From contig NC_016131.3 of the NCBI RefSeq assembly GCF_000005505.3, positions 10,995,501-11,059,500 on the forward strand: a stretch of DNA of 64,000 nucleotides, read 5' to 3'. The position numbers and the translations under genes were made by a program. The notes under the pieces were generated by a model. That model did no database searches, was not told the origin of the DNA, and saw nothing but the letters and a program-made list of their open reading frames with translations. Positions 37,301-48,278 of this stretch are shown here, one piece after another; the first letter of the stretch is position 1, and each line of letters begins with the position of its first letter. This DNA comes from Brachypodium distachyon. Its lineage: Eukaryota > Streptophyta > Magnoliopsida > Poales > Poaceae.

Positions 37301-37758
37301 CCAGCAAAAGTATTTCGTCTATTTAAACCTGTCGTACGTCGAGAAAATGGAGCATAAAAAGGTTCGTAGAATGGCAAAAACCAAACGAAACCGAATCAAG
37401 ATTCTTCCATCTTCCCTATTCTGGTCAGAAACACAAACCGGGGCTGCAGAGCCGGCGGCGAGAGGGGCGCGAGGCGGTGGAGGCGCGATACCTGCGAGAG
37501 GCGGCGGCAAGAGGCTCGCAAGGTTGTGGCGGCGCGATGCGGTGGTGGCGTCGCAGGAGGAGTGAGGGGTGTGTGTGTGTGTGTGTGGGTGGGGGGGGGG
37601 GCAGCCGCGTGAGGGCGGCGGCGTGCTCGGGCGGGCGGCGCGCGCGATTGGTTAGGTGTGTACGTCACGTGAGTTGGCTTGATCGGTTAGCTGGGTAATA
37701 CGGAGTAGTTCTTTCTCTGAGCTGGTAAAACTTTTCATTCCATTGTATATATAACAGT
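34301..37758. other. Intergenic or undeciphered region
   Basis: AT-rich sequence with poly(G) at 34,989-34,999. A GC-rich block at 37,440-37,640 could be the 5' end of a gene on either strand, but no conserved exon was recognised between 34.3 and 37.7 kb. The small fragment around 35,700-35,770 is rich in CTC/GAG repeats and stays unassigned. Confidence 0.35.
37566..37602. repeat. (GT)n/(G)n low-complexity tract
   Basis: About ten GT dinucleotides followed by a G-run. Confidence 0.9.
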
Positions 37759-37760
37759 TA

Positions 37761-37836
37761 TTCATTCCGTCACAAATTAATGGATTTGTATAAATTATTA
37801 CACAAGTTCACGAGGGTTAATTTAGGACGGAGGGAG
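37761..37836. mobile_element. Short Stowaway MITE
   Basis: A 76-bp element beginning TTCATTCCGTCACAAATTAA and ending GTTAATTTAGGACGGAGGGAG's complement-matching arm, with TA at 37,759-37,760 and 37,837-37,838. The right arm of this MITE is present a second time at 37,863-37,895, next to the LINE that follows. Confidence 0.7.
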
Positions 37837-37860
37837 TACTCATTTAAGAGAAGGTGGACT

Positions 37861-39536
37861 CATTCACGTGGGTTAATTTAGGACGGAAGGAGTACTCATT
37901 AGATGGCGTGGTGGGAAATGCCTCTGCCAAAATGCAAAGGAGGTATGGGTTTCCGTGATGTGTTTTGCTTTAATTTGGCTCTTTTGGCAAAGCAATGTTG
38001 GCGCCTTATCTCCAATGAAGATTCCATATGTGTAAAAGTTTTGCGAACAAAGTACTACCCTGATGGTAATATCTTGGATGTGCCTCTCAAGAAGGGGGCA
38101 TCCTATTCTTGGCAAAGTATATGGGCTGGAATTCAAACTTTTAAATGTGGATTTATTTGGCGTGTTGGAGATGAAGGGAAGATCAATGTATGGACAGATC
38201 CATGGATTCCTAGCAGCCCGACTAGGCGTGTTGTTTCTCCACGTGGTCAAACGGTCATAACGAAAGTGAGTGATCTCATTGATCCGATCTCAGGAACGTG
38301 GGATTTTGTTCTGGTGCATGATGTGTTTCTGTCCATTGACGCGCAACACATTTTGAAGATTCCCACTGCCAGAACACATGTACAGGATTTTGTGGCATGG
38401 CACTTTAATAAAGCAGGATTGTTTTCGGTTCGTTCCGCATACCATGTTGAGTGGGATCATCAACATGGAGAGAAACTTAGAAGAACACATGGTATGGTGC
38501 TGTGCAGACACATCCAATTTAGAGTAATTTATGGAGATTAAAAGTGCCTTTAAAGGTCAAGATATTCGGATGGAAAGCTCTATATAATACAATTCCCTGC
38601 TTAGCTACTTTGGCTAACAAACACGTTCCTATTAGTGCTCAATGGCTAGTTTGTCCTACTGAAGTTGAGGACCTGCGTCATGTTTTGTTCTCATGCTTGA
38701 GAGCAAAAGCTGTTTGGGAACGGCTAGGTATTTGGGACTTGATTGTTCATAGCTCTTGTGTTGACCATGCAGGCTCAGCCATTCTGGAGGACCTTCTGGG
38801 AGGCGACCAGTCGAATAAGATTTATATGAACCCATTATTGAATGGAGAATTGGTAGCTGTGGCATGCTGGTACATTTGGTGGGAGAGGTGGCAAGTTCGA
38901 AAAGGTGAACCTGTCCAGGTGCCTCCCTGTTTTGCCATGGCAATTCAAGCTTTGACTATTAATTATGTTCGGTCTTATTCAAAATCAAGCGGCATCAAAC
39001 GCCATGGCTGGAAGCGCCCGCCTCAAGGTATGCAGAAATTGAATATTGATGTTTCGTTTGATTATGATCTAGAAGATGGTGCAACGGGCGTGGTGATCCG
39101 TGATGCTGATGGTGGTTTTGTGGGAGCAACAAATAGCTATTTACCTGTGGTCTATGATGCTCCTACGGCAGAAGCTATGGCTTTATTGAGAGGAATCCAT
39201 TTTGCTCAAAGTCTTGGATGCTCCAATCTTCTTATCCAGTTGGACTGTGTCGAAGTGATACAGGAGATGACGAGCGACCAATGGCCTTCCTCTTCGGCGA
39301 CGGCCATTTATGTTGATTGTTTGGAAGCGCTGAAGGCTTTTGATAGGATCATCATCGAACACTGCCTGAGGGAAGCTAATATTGTGGCTCACGAACTAGC
39401 TAGATCGGGTAAGATTGATCCACCGGATGTATGGCTGGACAATCCCCCTAGTTTCATCGTTCCTTTTCTTGTCGATGATGTAACTTTGATTTAATTCGTA
39501 ATAAAGCTTGCCGTGATGGCATTTCCTCAAAAAAAA
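37861..39536 (+). mobile_element. 5'-truncated L1-type LINE (copy A): zf-RVT and RNase H
   Basis: Two open frames separated by one frameshift near 38,500-38,540. The first (37,903-38,541) begins MAWWEMPLPKCKGGMGFRD, the region just after the RT core of plant L1-like ORF2, and contains WRVGDEGKINVWTDPWIP. The second (38,544-39,494) has the zf-RVT segment (PLKVKIFGWKAL..CLATLANKHV..C.TEVEDLRHVLFSC) and an RNase H-like (RVT_3) domain with NIDVSFDYDLEDGATGVVIR, EAMALLRGI and QLDCVEV, giving the D..E..D pattern. A poly(A) run follows at about 39,529-39,538. Flanking words AAGAGAAGGTGGACT (37,846-37,860) and AAGAGAAGATGGACT (39,537-39,551) form a 15-bp target duplication with one difference. The EN and RT domains are missing. 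Confidence 0.85.
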
Positions 39537-39559
39537 AAGAGAAGATGGACTATAGAACT

Positions 39560-40500
39560 AGACGGGTCATCAAATCAGAACTGCTAAGGCATAAGAACAT
39601 CATGCGCTAACTTATCCGCAATTGAGTTTGCCTCCCTGTTGCGGCGCTCAAAGCCAACCTTGTTAAACTCCTTAGCAAGGGTCAGACATTCATCTGTCGC
39701 CGCCGCCGCAGTTCTTCTCGAGATGCCTTGCTTCATAGCTTGGACAAGATCCATGTTGTCACAATTAACGATTAGCCGCGTACAACCCAATTGCCCAGCC
39801 ACTGAAGACCATGAAGAAGTCCCCACGCTTAAGCAGTAATCACATCAGCCACATTTGCCAGGATATGACTTGCCGTGGCTACGAATAGGCCCTTTGAATC
39901 TCTGATCACAGCCCCGGTTGCCCCTGTATCGTGATTTGTTGAAAAGGCTGCATCAGTGTTAAGTTTGACCATACCGCTAGCAGGTCTGTGCCATCCGTGT
40001 GTCTCGAAGCTGCCCCTTTGCTATAAGATTTTACAAAGCTAGCAGTTAACGCCGGGATTGAGTTGGCTGATCGTTTCGGTTCTTGAATCTGTTCTCCCTT
40101 AACAATTTGTCGGTTCACATGTGACAACAAAATTTTCCCTCTTCTGGTAATAATTTTGCATGTAGGATTCTGGGGTATCCAAGGGTCCTCCCAAATGTTG
40201 ACCTTCGTGCCATCTCCTATCCGCCAGATGCTCCCCTTTTTTCAAGGTTTGCACCCCTGCCATAATACTTTGCCAAGTAAAGGAAGCTCCTTTCTTTAAT
40301 TTTGCCGAGAGTAAATCAGAGTCAGGATAATACTTCGCCTTCAAAATTGTCGCACACAGGGAATCATGACTGTCAATGAATCTCCAAGCTTGTTTAGCCA
40401 GCATTGCTAAATTGAAACAATGAATATCTCTAAAGCCCATGCCCCCTTGCTCCTTCGGAACACCCAATTTCCACCATGCCATTCAGTGCATTTCCTCATA
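39560..40500 (-). mobile_element. L1-type LINE fragment (copy B), internally deleted
   Basis: Read leftwards on the minus strand. It begins KLGVPKEQGGMGFRD (from about 40,482), continues with LLSAKLKKGASFTWQSIMAG, and after decayed sequence reaches the RNase H-like segments TDAAFSTNHDTGATGAVIRD (about 39,960-39,900) and LIVNCDNMDLVQAM, NREANSIADKLAHD. The zf-RVT part between them is missing. It stands tail-to-tail with copy A. No poly(T) is left at its 3' side. Confidence 0.8.
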
Positions 40501-40557
40501 GTCCAAGCACATCTGGTGTTCTACTCATAGATCGTCTTTTGCATTTGCTTGTTGTAG

Positions 40558-43500
40558 TCCAATTTGGTCACCATCGAATCAGGATTTGACAAAAATAAGG
40601 AAATTGACCATTGATGTAAGCCTCTTTTATGGGGCTAGAAATCTTGAAAGGATGGCATATCAGGTAGGGTGGCAGTGTTTGGTCTACATCATGTAGTTTT
40701 TTTTCCTGTATATCAGCTGGAGATTGTGCTCTGACAGATCAATGGACCGGTGAGTGAGGCTATGTTCAGCTATTGTTATGTTATTGCCGTTTCGATGTGC
40801 TTCCTTGTGTCTTATATTTTATTTTTGTGTATTGCAGAATACTTTTCAAGGGTGAAGAAGGTTGCAAACTTGCCAGTTTGGCTTCCAATGGTTCCTTTAT
40901 GGATACATCTAATTGGAAAATATTGTCATGGAATGTTAGGGGTTTAAACTCTGCTAAGAAATGGCCCCACATTGCTAGAAAATTTGAGGAAAGTGGTTGC
41001 ATCATTATCTGCTTCCAGGAGACCAAAAAGGAGAACTTTGATCTCAACTTCATCCACAACCTTTGCCCAAGAAGATTCAATATTAAATTTCTCTTCCTCC
41101 CATCGGTGGGTAGTTCAGGAGGGCTCCTGATGATATGGAATGGTACATTGTTTCAAGGAGAGCTCCTCTTTCAGAATGACTTCTCCATGTCTGTTAACTT
41201 TACTTGCCTCTCATCAGGCAAAGAATGGATCCTTTCTAATATCTATGGCCCCTGTGACAATGAGAAAAATCCAAATTCTTGGAATGGCTCAAAGGCATTG
41301 ATGTTTCAGATTAGGCTGACTGGCTTGTTGTGGGGGATTTGAATTTCAATCGCTCTCCAGATGATCGAAATTCCCCAGCTGGCAACATAAACGACATGAT
41401 GCAATTCAATGAAGCTATTATCCAGCTGGGATGGGTAGAACTCCCTATCAAAGGAAGGAAATTTACATGGAGTAATATGCAACAGTCACCACTTTTGGAA
41501 AAACTTGACCGGTGCTTCACATCACTTAATTGGACCATCTGCTATCCAAATACGGAGGCTTACCCTCTAGCTAAAACTACCTCGGATCATGTGCCCTATG
41601 TAATTAAAATTGGTATCAAAATACCTAAATCATAGATTTCCCGTTTTGAGAATACTTGGATGTCAAAAGCTGGTTTTGATCAAATTGTTATGAACACTTG
41701 GCAGCAACACAAACACATCACTGATTGTGCCAAAAGGATCACTGCCAGGTTCAAGACGTTAAGATACTCCATGAGAAAATGGATCAAGATCCAATCGGAT
41801 ATCGAATCTATAATTGAGGATCTAAATGCTCTCATCTTTCTCCTGGATGGCATAGAAGATTCAAGAGGTTTATCTGATGAAGAAATGATTCTCAGGAGTA
41901 AGTGCAAAGATATGATCTCATTAAAGTTGAATGAGCAAAAGACATTCTGGAAGCAAATGGGCAAAATCAAATGGTCAAGCTGGGGGACGAAAACAACAAA
42001 GTTATTCCATTCTCTGGCCATCATACAACATAGAAGAAATAAATTTACATGTGTGAAAAGGGATGATGGATCACTTGAATTTGAGCATGAAGGAAAAGCT
42101 GCTCTTTTCTAGTATGCATTCAAAGATAGACTGGATAAATCTGAAGGCCACATGGATGATATGGACTTTCAAGAATTTCTCACCCATCACCATGACGTCT
42201 CATTCCTGGAGACTTCATTTACAACTGAAGAAATTGACCAAATGGTTAAGAACTTTCCATCCAATAAATCACCAAGGCCAGATGGATTCAATACAGACTT
42301 TATCAAGCTAGAGATGGTGGAATACAATCAAGGAAGATTTTTATGAATTCTGCTTTCAATTCCGCAGCGGAAATATTTCACTATCTAGCATCAACAGCTG
42401 CTTCATTGCCCTAATTTCCAAGAATGATAATGCAGAATCTGTCAACGAATTCAGGCCTATCTCACTCCTTAATTGCACACTGAAGATCATTACAAAGTTA
42501 TTGGCCAATAGACTTCAAAGGGTGATCTGATAAATTGTCCATAAGAACCAATATGGTTTCATCAAATCCAGAACTATCCAAGGCTGCCTTGCTTGGGCTT
42601 ATGAATATCTGAATGCTTGTCAGAAATCCAAAGAGGAAATCATTCTGCTTAATGGACTTTGAAAAGACATTTGACATGGTGGAGCATGGAGCGGACATGA
42701 ATATGCTCCATCACATGAGCTTTCATAAAAAATGGTGCAATTGGATTAACATGATTCTTTTCACTGGCACATCACAAGTTCTTCTCAATGGGGTTCCTGG
42801 AAAAAGTCATCCACTGTAAAAAGGGGCTTAGACAAGGAGATCCATTTTCACCCTTGCTATTTGTTATGATGGCTGACATTCTACAATCTTGCATAAACCT
42901 GGCACTTCATCAAAATCTTTTGAGCCAGCCTATCCAAATGGCATCAGATACAAATTTCCCTATTATCCAATATGCTGATGACACCCTCATCATTATGAAA
43001 GAAGACTTTCCACAAATGTAATGCATAAAGATATTCTTCATAAATTCCATAGATCTACTAGTTTAAAGGTCAACTTCCACAAATCAAATTTGATTCCCTT
43101 AAACATTGACCATACCCATGCCCATAACCTGGATGAATTCCTGGGATGTAAACTTGGTTCCGTCCCCTTGGTACTAGTAAGCCCAAGATTCAAGATTACC
43201 TGTCATTGATCAAAAGAGTGGAAAATAGGCTCACTTGCTTCTCCAATATGCTCACATACGGGGGTAAACTACAGCTGGTTAATTCAGTTTTGTCTGCCCT
43301 GCCATCATTTTACATGAGTACCTTCCTCCTCCACAAAGTGGTCATCGAGCAGACTGACAAATTCAAGAGACACTGCCTCCCTAGAGGCCAAGACCTTACT
43401 AAAAAGAACCCACCTCTTGTTGCCTGGGAGATGGTTTGTAGACCAAAGGATGAAGGTGGACTAGGTGTCATCAACATCAGCCTTCAGAACAAAGCCCTGC

Positions 43501-44613
43501 TTATGAAAAATCTGCACAAATTCTATAACAGACTGGATATGCCATGGGTTCACTTCGTCTGGGAGAAACACTACCACACATGTCTTCCTCCTCAAAAATT
43601 GACTGCTGCATCTTTCCGGTGGATGGAAATCCTGAAGCTTGTTGACACTCATAAGCAACTATCTATCACCAAGGTTAACAATGGGGCCTTCACCATCTTT
43701 TGGAAGGACAAATGGCAAGATGCACCCCTGGAAACCAGATGGCCCCACCTTTACTTATTTGCCAGGGATAAGGAGGCCACTGTCCAGGACTTTCCTTAAT
43801 GAGAACAAGGAGACACTCTTTTATCTCCCACTCTCCTTCACTGCTTATGATCAATTCACCCAGCTCATGGAACTCTTTGAAAAATGTCACACAACCTGGT
43901 GGCCATGACTCTTGGGCATACATATGGCATAAAGATTTCCTCATCCCTGCACAAGCATACAAAGCCCAAATTAATCATCTGGAATTGCCCCCTGACTTTG
44001 GATGGCTTTGGGGATCCTGCTGTCAACTAAAGCACAAATTCTTCTTTTGGATGCTACTCATCAACCGTCTCAACACAAGAGCTATGTGCAAAAGAGAATA
44101 TTTCAACTGCCATCATATGGTTGTGTCTTATGTGGGGTGCCACATCTAGAAACCAAAGACCACTTATTCTTCCGTTGCCCATTTGCCAAAGCTTGCTGAT
44201 CCTACCTCTGTGATAATTTCACTCCATTGCCAAATGTGCATTCAAACGTGGAACAGCTCAAAAACAAACTCAAGGTACCTTTCTTTATGGAGATAATCAC
44301 TTTGGGAGCTTGGAGCATTTTGAAAGTTCGAAATGACTTCATCTTTAACCAACGAACTCCCAACCTCTACAGATGCAGACAAATATTCAAAGAAGAGATG
44401 AATCTGGTCTTCCACAGAGCAAGAAGAAAGAAATACTCCAATTTGGCCTCATGGCTCACTAGATTCAGATAGTTTTCTTTTTACCATGTACGATTACTCT
44501 TTATTTAATATATAACTGTAGGCATTTTGCCTACATCCTTTAAAACCCTCAAAAAAGGATGAAGAAGGTTGTAATCCTTCATCGGACTAATCAATTGTGG
44601 ACATAAACAGATG
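40558..44613 (+). pseudogene. pKIWI502-like FAD/NAD(P)-binding oxidoreductase, decayed and split by a LINE
   Basis: Exon-like remnants: 40558-40663 preceded by TTGTTGTAG and ending CAG|GTAGGG; 40717-40749 ending ACCG|GTGAGT; and 40839-40868 joined across LINE copy C to 44575-44613. The first reads TIESGFDKNKEIDH, then after a frameshift SLFYGARNLERMAYQ, which matches the NAD(P)-binding stretch of plant 'fruit protein pKIWI502'-like reductases. The second reads LTDQWTG (family: ..DDSW.GERGY). The third reads FSRVKKVV, then in another frame NPSS, and CGHKQM, as in the conserved 'CGxKQM' segment. The upstream FAD-binding exons and the C terminus were not found. The gene cannot make the enzyme here. 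Confidence 0.65.
40869..44559 (+). mobile_element. 5'-truncated L1-type LINE (copy C) with endonuclease, RT and zf-RVT
   Basis: Begins just before an apurinic-endonuclease-like domain (KILSWNVRGLNSAKKW, CFQETKKE, SSGGLLMIWNG; then VGDLNFNR in a shifted frame). Reverse transcriptase motifs follow: INEFRPISLLNCTLKII (about 42,440), GLRQGDPFSPLLFVMMADIL (about 42,830) and the catalytic QYADDT (42,968-42,985, YADD at 42,971-42,982). Then come GGLGVINISLQNKALLMKNL and zf-RVT residues CVLCGVPHLETKDHLFFRC. Multiple stops and frameshifts break ORF2, and ORF1 is absent. It is flanked by TGAAGAAGGTTGCAA (40,854-40,868) and TGAAGAAGGTTGTAA (44,560-44,574), a 15-bp target duplication with one change. No RNase H domain is seen, unlike copies A and B, so it belongs to a different L1 lineage. 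Confidence 0.9.
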
Positions 44614-44946
44614 TCAGTTTTCATTTCTAAATACCGAAACTGATATGGGTTGTCAAGCGATGTTTGTTCATTTCTCAGAATTGTTTTTCTGCATTAGATC
44701 TCCCCTTAAGTCTGCTATTTTCAACACCATAACCTGCTAACAATAGTATAGGATCATTTTAAAATTGTTGTATATGAAGCTACATATAGATCTTGTGGGA
44801 CATACTTTTATTGCTCTGGGCTTGTGGTTGATACTCTACAATTGATGTGGCATTCAGTCTACCGGTGCCATCATTGTTTTGAATTGGAAATCTACATGAG
44901 GTTGTGTGTTCATACTTCTAAACTTCCTGGCTTGGTTCTCCTGCAG

Positions 44947-45099
44947 CAACCTACGGGGTATCATCTAGTGTTGGCAACGGAAAAGGCTCGGCACTGCACA
45001 AAATCCTATGTTGAAAGATTCGTTCCACAAACTACCAACAGAATCATGAATCTTGACGTGCCCTTTACTGGCCCAGATATTCCTGAGCCATACATCTAG
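44947..45099 (+). other. Possible 3'-terminal exon of an unidentified gene
   Basis: Acceptor-like TTCTCCTGCAG precedes a 50-codon open frame (ARHCTKSYVERFVPQTTNRI is its core) that ends with TAG. The composition looks like real protein, but I cannot name a family and it does not match the expected C terminus of the neighbouring oxidoreductase remnant. It could be a leftover from another gene or chance. Confidence 0.25.
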
Positions 45100-45174
45100 T
45101 TCACGAGATAACTATGCGAGACTCCGCCGCAGGACTAGGGTCATCATGACCCAGTGACCGGAAAAGCGTAGATA

Positions 45175-45480
45175 AGAGCAAGTCCGGGAGAGCCCCTAAA
45201 TTTGAGCCCCCAAATCCTTACATGAGGTGTCGTTATAAAAGATTCCCTCCTCAAATTTGCTTTCTCTCCAGCAGACTTTCTAAATCACACCCCCTATAAT
45301 TTATTCATCTCTTTCAACTTTTTGAGGGGAGAGAGAGAGAGATATTTCAATGTAATAGTTGGGATGGGGATTTCCCATCTGGCTCTTCAATTTGGGGGCT
45401 CTAGAAAATTTGGGGGCACCTAAGTTTGGGGAGTGGGATAGGGGCTTTGATAGGCCTGTTTTTTTCACCAAAACTCTTAA
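45175..45480. repeat. MITE-like segment with inverted CCCCTAAATTTGAG / AATTTGGGGGC words
   Basis: Starts AGAGCAAGTCCGGGAGAGCC and contains inverted, related G-rich and C-rich blocks around a (GA)n centre, resembling grass MITEs that begin AGAGCAAGT. The ends are not clear enough to define a target duplication. Confidence 0.35.
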
Positions 45481-46467
45481 ATTTGACTATACCGGGTGAG
45501 ATGGGGGGACTGCTGGGTGGCAGTAGGTCCTCCGATTGGGCGATCCAAAATCGAATCCCTTTCGATTCGTCGTACCTAAGATGGACTAGGTGCTGAACAA
45601 GGTGGGGAGCTATTGGTTTAGCAAGAAGGCCAGCAAGCAGATCCACTCCATCAGCGACGACCTCAATGTACCTACGCACTAGAATCCTTCCGAATTTCCT
45701 GGCATATACATTGGTTGATCTCTCCGTGTACGCTGGCTCCGGTTTCTTAGTCCATGATCTGCCTTTCCAGTAGGAAGGTTTCGGTTGTTTAGCCGCTAGA
45801 GTGAAGGGACTAAACTTATTTCAAAATTATTCGCTTGGCTTTGCCATGGGATATGAAATGTCCAGGATGATGGATTGTGCATGTGGGGGTGGGCCGTGGG
45901 CGGGTGTTGACTTGCTACATCGGTTGGGCCATGTCACATGGGATCAAGATGATTTTGGTGATTCTCCCAAACCACGATTTCTGATTTGTACTGGAGTACA
46001 TAGGTTGGGCCATCTCAAAGCTGAGCATGAGCTGGAAACACAAACCAGCTTCTAGGTTCAAAGCCTTGAAAACTGACATGGTTCAGAAGTTTGACTTCAG
46101 GAACAATCCATCAAAGCCTTGAAAAGCCATACTATTATCTTTCCTACACCAGCAACAAAAGTAATGACATGAGAAGTGAATATATCTAACAAATATTACC
46201 TAGGAACATGTGTCAGGCTGTATTTTTGATGGAGCTTCCTACCAAATACATTTCCTGTCCGAATTAGATGCTTCTATTGTTATTTGCTTTTTATGTTCTA
46301 GAAAACATATGCAGTTCTTGCTTCTAACAGAACATTATTTACATGTGTGAAGTGTGAACCCAGTCGGTCTATTCCAGCATTGGTGGTGGAGCTAAATGGA
46401 TGGTGAACAAAATCAAAGGTATGCCATGTTTATTGTATATTCTCTAATAATAGCAAACTGTGTTGTA

Positions 46468-46710
46468 CCCCCTCCGTTCCTAAATATAAGAAGTCCTAAG
46501 TCAAACATCTTCGAGTTTAACCATGTTTATAGAAAAATGTAATAAGATCTATAATATCAAATGAGTATAGTATGAAAATATATACAATAACAGATTTAAT
46601 AAAACTAATTTGGAGTTCTAGATCTTGGTAGATTTTTGGATAAACTTGGTTAAACTTGGAAAAGTTTGACTTAGGACAAAGTCAGGACTTATATTTAGCA
46701 ACGGAGGTAG
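46468..46710. mobile_element. Stowaway MITE (243 bp) in DUF538 intron 2
   Basis: Begins CCCCTCCGTTCCTAAATATA and ends TATATTTAGCAACGGAGGTAG, flanked by TA (46,466-46,467 and 46,711-46,712). The arms AAGTCCTAAGTCAAAC and GACTTAGGACAAAGTCAGGACTT extend the terminal inverted repeat. Confidence 0.85.
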
Positions 46711-46790
46711 TAGCAAATATTTGTATCACCTGATAAACAAATGCACCATCTTTTCAAAGAATAAACGATAACAATTTTTCATATCTTTTT

Positions 46791-47227
46791 GAGTAAATTT
46801 CAAGAAACCACGGTTCTTGGGACAGACTTCTCACGGAACCACACTTTTCTGAAATTTGCTCGCAAAAGCACACATCTTGTGGCTAATTGTCTCAACTTAC
46901 CCAAAACTGATGTTTAAGCCATTTTGACGGTTTTCCTTACATGTGGGGCCCGCTGTAAGTTGCCACATCGGACGCAAACCCAACCCGACCCGTTAACCCG
47001 GACACACTTTCAACTCTTTTTTCCAACTGTATGGTTTGTTTCTTTGATTAAAAAGATACTTACAATGGGCCCCACATTTAAGGAAAACTGTCAAAATGAC
47101 TTAAACATCAGTTTTGGGTAAGTTGAGACAATCAGCCCGAAGAAGTGTGGTTTTGCGAGCAAATTACCGAAAATTGTGACTCCGTGAGAAGCCTGCCCTA
47201 AGAAGTGTGGTTCCTTGAAATTTACTC
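46791..47227. mobile_element. Long-TIR MITE (Mutator-type), 437 bp
   Basis: The left arm starts GAGTAAATTTCAAGAAACCAC and the right arm ends GTGGTTCCTTGAAATTTACTC. The arms remain complementary for about 165 bp with few mismatches, up to the inner words ATGTGGGGCCC and GGGCCCCACAT. Next to the ends, TATCTTTTT (46,782-46,790) and AATCTTTTC (47,228-47,236) agree at 7 of 9 bases, in line with a decayed 9-bp Mutator target duplication. It has no coding capacity and lies within intron 2 of the DUF538 pseudogene. Confidence 0.8.
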
Positions 47228-48278
47228 AATCTTTTCGATACTTTGATCTGTTTTTTTATCGACAAGGTTTTGACCAGTGAACCAGTAATTCCTTCCTTGG
47301 AAATATCCACTTATATTTCTTAAATCCTCTACCTAATAGTCTAGTACGTAGTTCATGCTTGTTCCCATTTTGCCATAACCTGAAATGTGGGGTATGAATT
47401 TAGTTGCATTGCCTATGTGTTCCTTAATATCGAAGTCATCCTGAACTCCGTGATCAACTTATGTCCTCATTGCAAACCTAGTTGTTTTGCATTATTTCTT
47501 TGCTATAAATAGTCAATTGGTCATTACGCTTCAATTTCAGGTGACATATTGCTCAATTAGAAGTTTCATTAGTGCTCAAGTTGACATACGTCGCATCCAT
47601 GCAAACTAATGCTTAGTGAGTATCCATTTGCACCATGACTTGTGAGGAAGATGTGTAAGATGGTACACGACAGATCACCATGAGGATTGTGTTGATGGTC
47701 TTACTCCAGCTCCCGACCATTATAGGCAAAAGCTGTTTTGTTACTCTCTGTTGATCTGACCATCTTGTAACAATCCTTGTCATTCATATGCAAAGCTTTT
47801 GCATGTTCTCTACAAAAGGCCGAAATCCCGAAGTCTACTGATCTTTTTCCTCTTCAATAATACTAATGATTTCTGAACTGAATACAACGTGTTTTGATCT
47901 TAGGGAAGCTGCAGAAAGCATTGCCAGATCTTCTCAAAGAATATGACATGCCAGCAGGCCTCTTCCCACGGGATACAACCAATTACGAGTTCAATCAAGA
48001 GACAAAGAATCTGACAGTAGGTACAAGGACTCATCAGTTGTGCGGTTCTTCACCTGTGTGACCGGCTACCTAGAGAAGGGAAAGATTTCTGACATCGAAG
48101 GCATGAAGACCAAGGTGCTTGTATGGACCAAGGTGACCTCCATCAAGACAGAGGGCTCAAAACTCCATTTCACTGCCGGCATGAAGAAGACCCGTAGTCG
48201 TGATGCACACAATGTCATCAGGGATGGTATCATCATAGACAAGTTCTAGAGCATACTTTGCCTGACAAATGCGATGTA

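Larger units (their letters stand above)
45581..48249 (+). pseudogene. DUF538 protein gene with early stop and internal deletion
   Basis: Exon 1 45581-45667: ATG GAC TAG then VLNKVGSYWFSKKASKQIHS, so codon 3 is a stop where relatives have a coding codon. Exon 2 46364-46418: SVYSSIGGGAKWMVNKIK. Exon 3 47904-48249: KLQKALPDLLKEYDMPAGLF, PRDTTNYEFNQETKNLTV, then a break, and in another frame VVRFFTCVTGYLEKGKISDI and the conserved tail FTAGMKKTRSRDAHNVIRDG to IIIDKF. About a dozen residues normally between NLTV and YKDSSVVRF (the IPSACEV region) are missing and the frame shifts. The order, phases and intron borders otherwise fit an intact DUF538 gene. DUF538 proteins are small plant proteins of unclear function. 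Damage seems recent, because the rest is well conserved. Confidence 0.8.

Noticed and set aside
37137..37668. Gene on either strand at the GC-rich block near 37.5 kb
   Set aside because: Open frames on both strands are mainly Gly/Ala/Arg or Pro/Thr/His from (GT)n and GC-rich DNA; no linked exon could be recognised.
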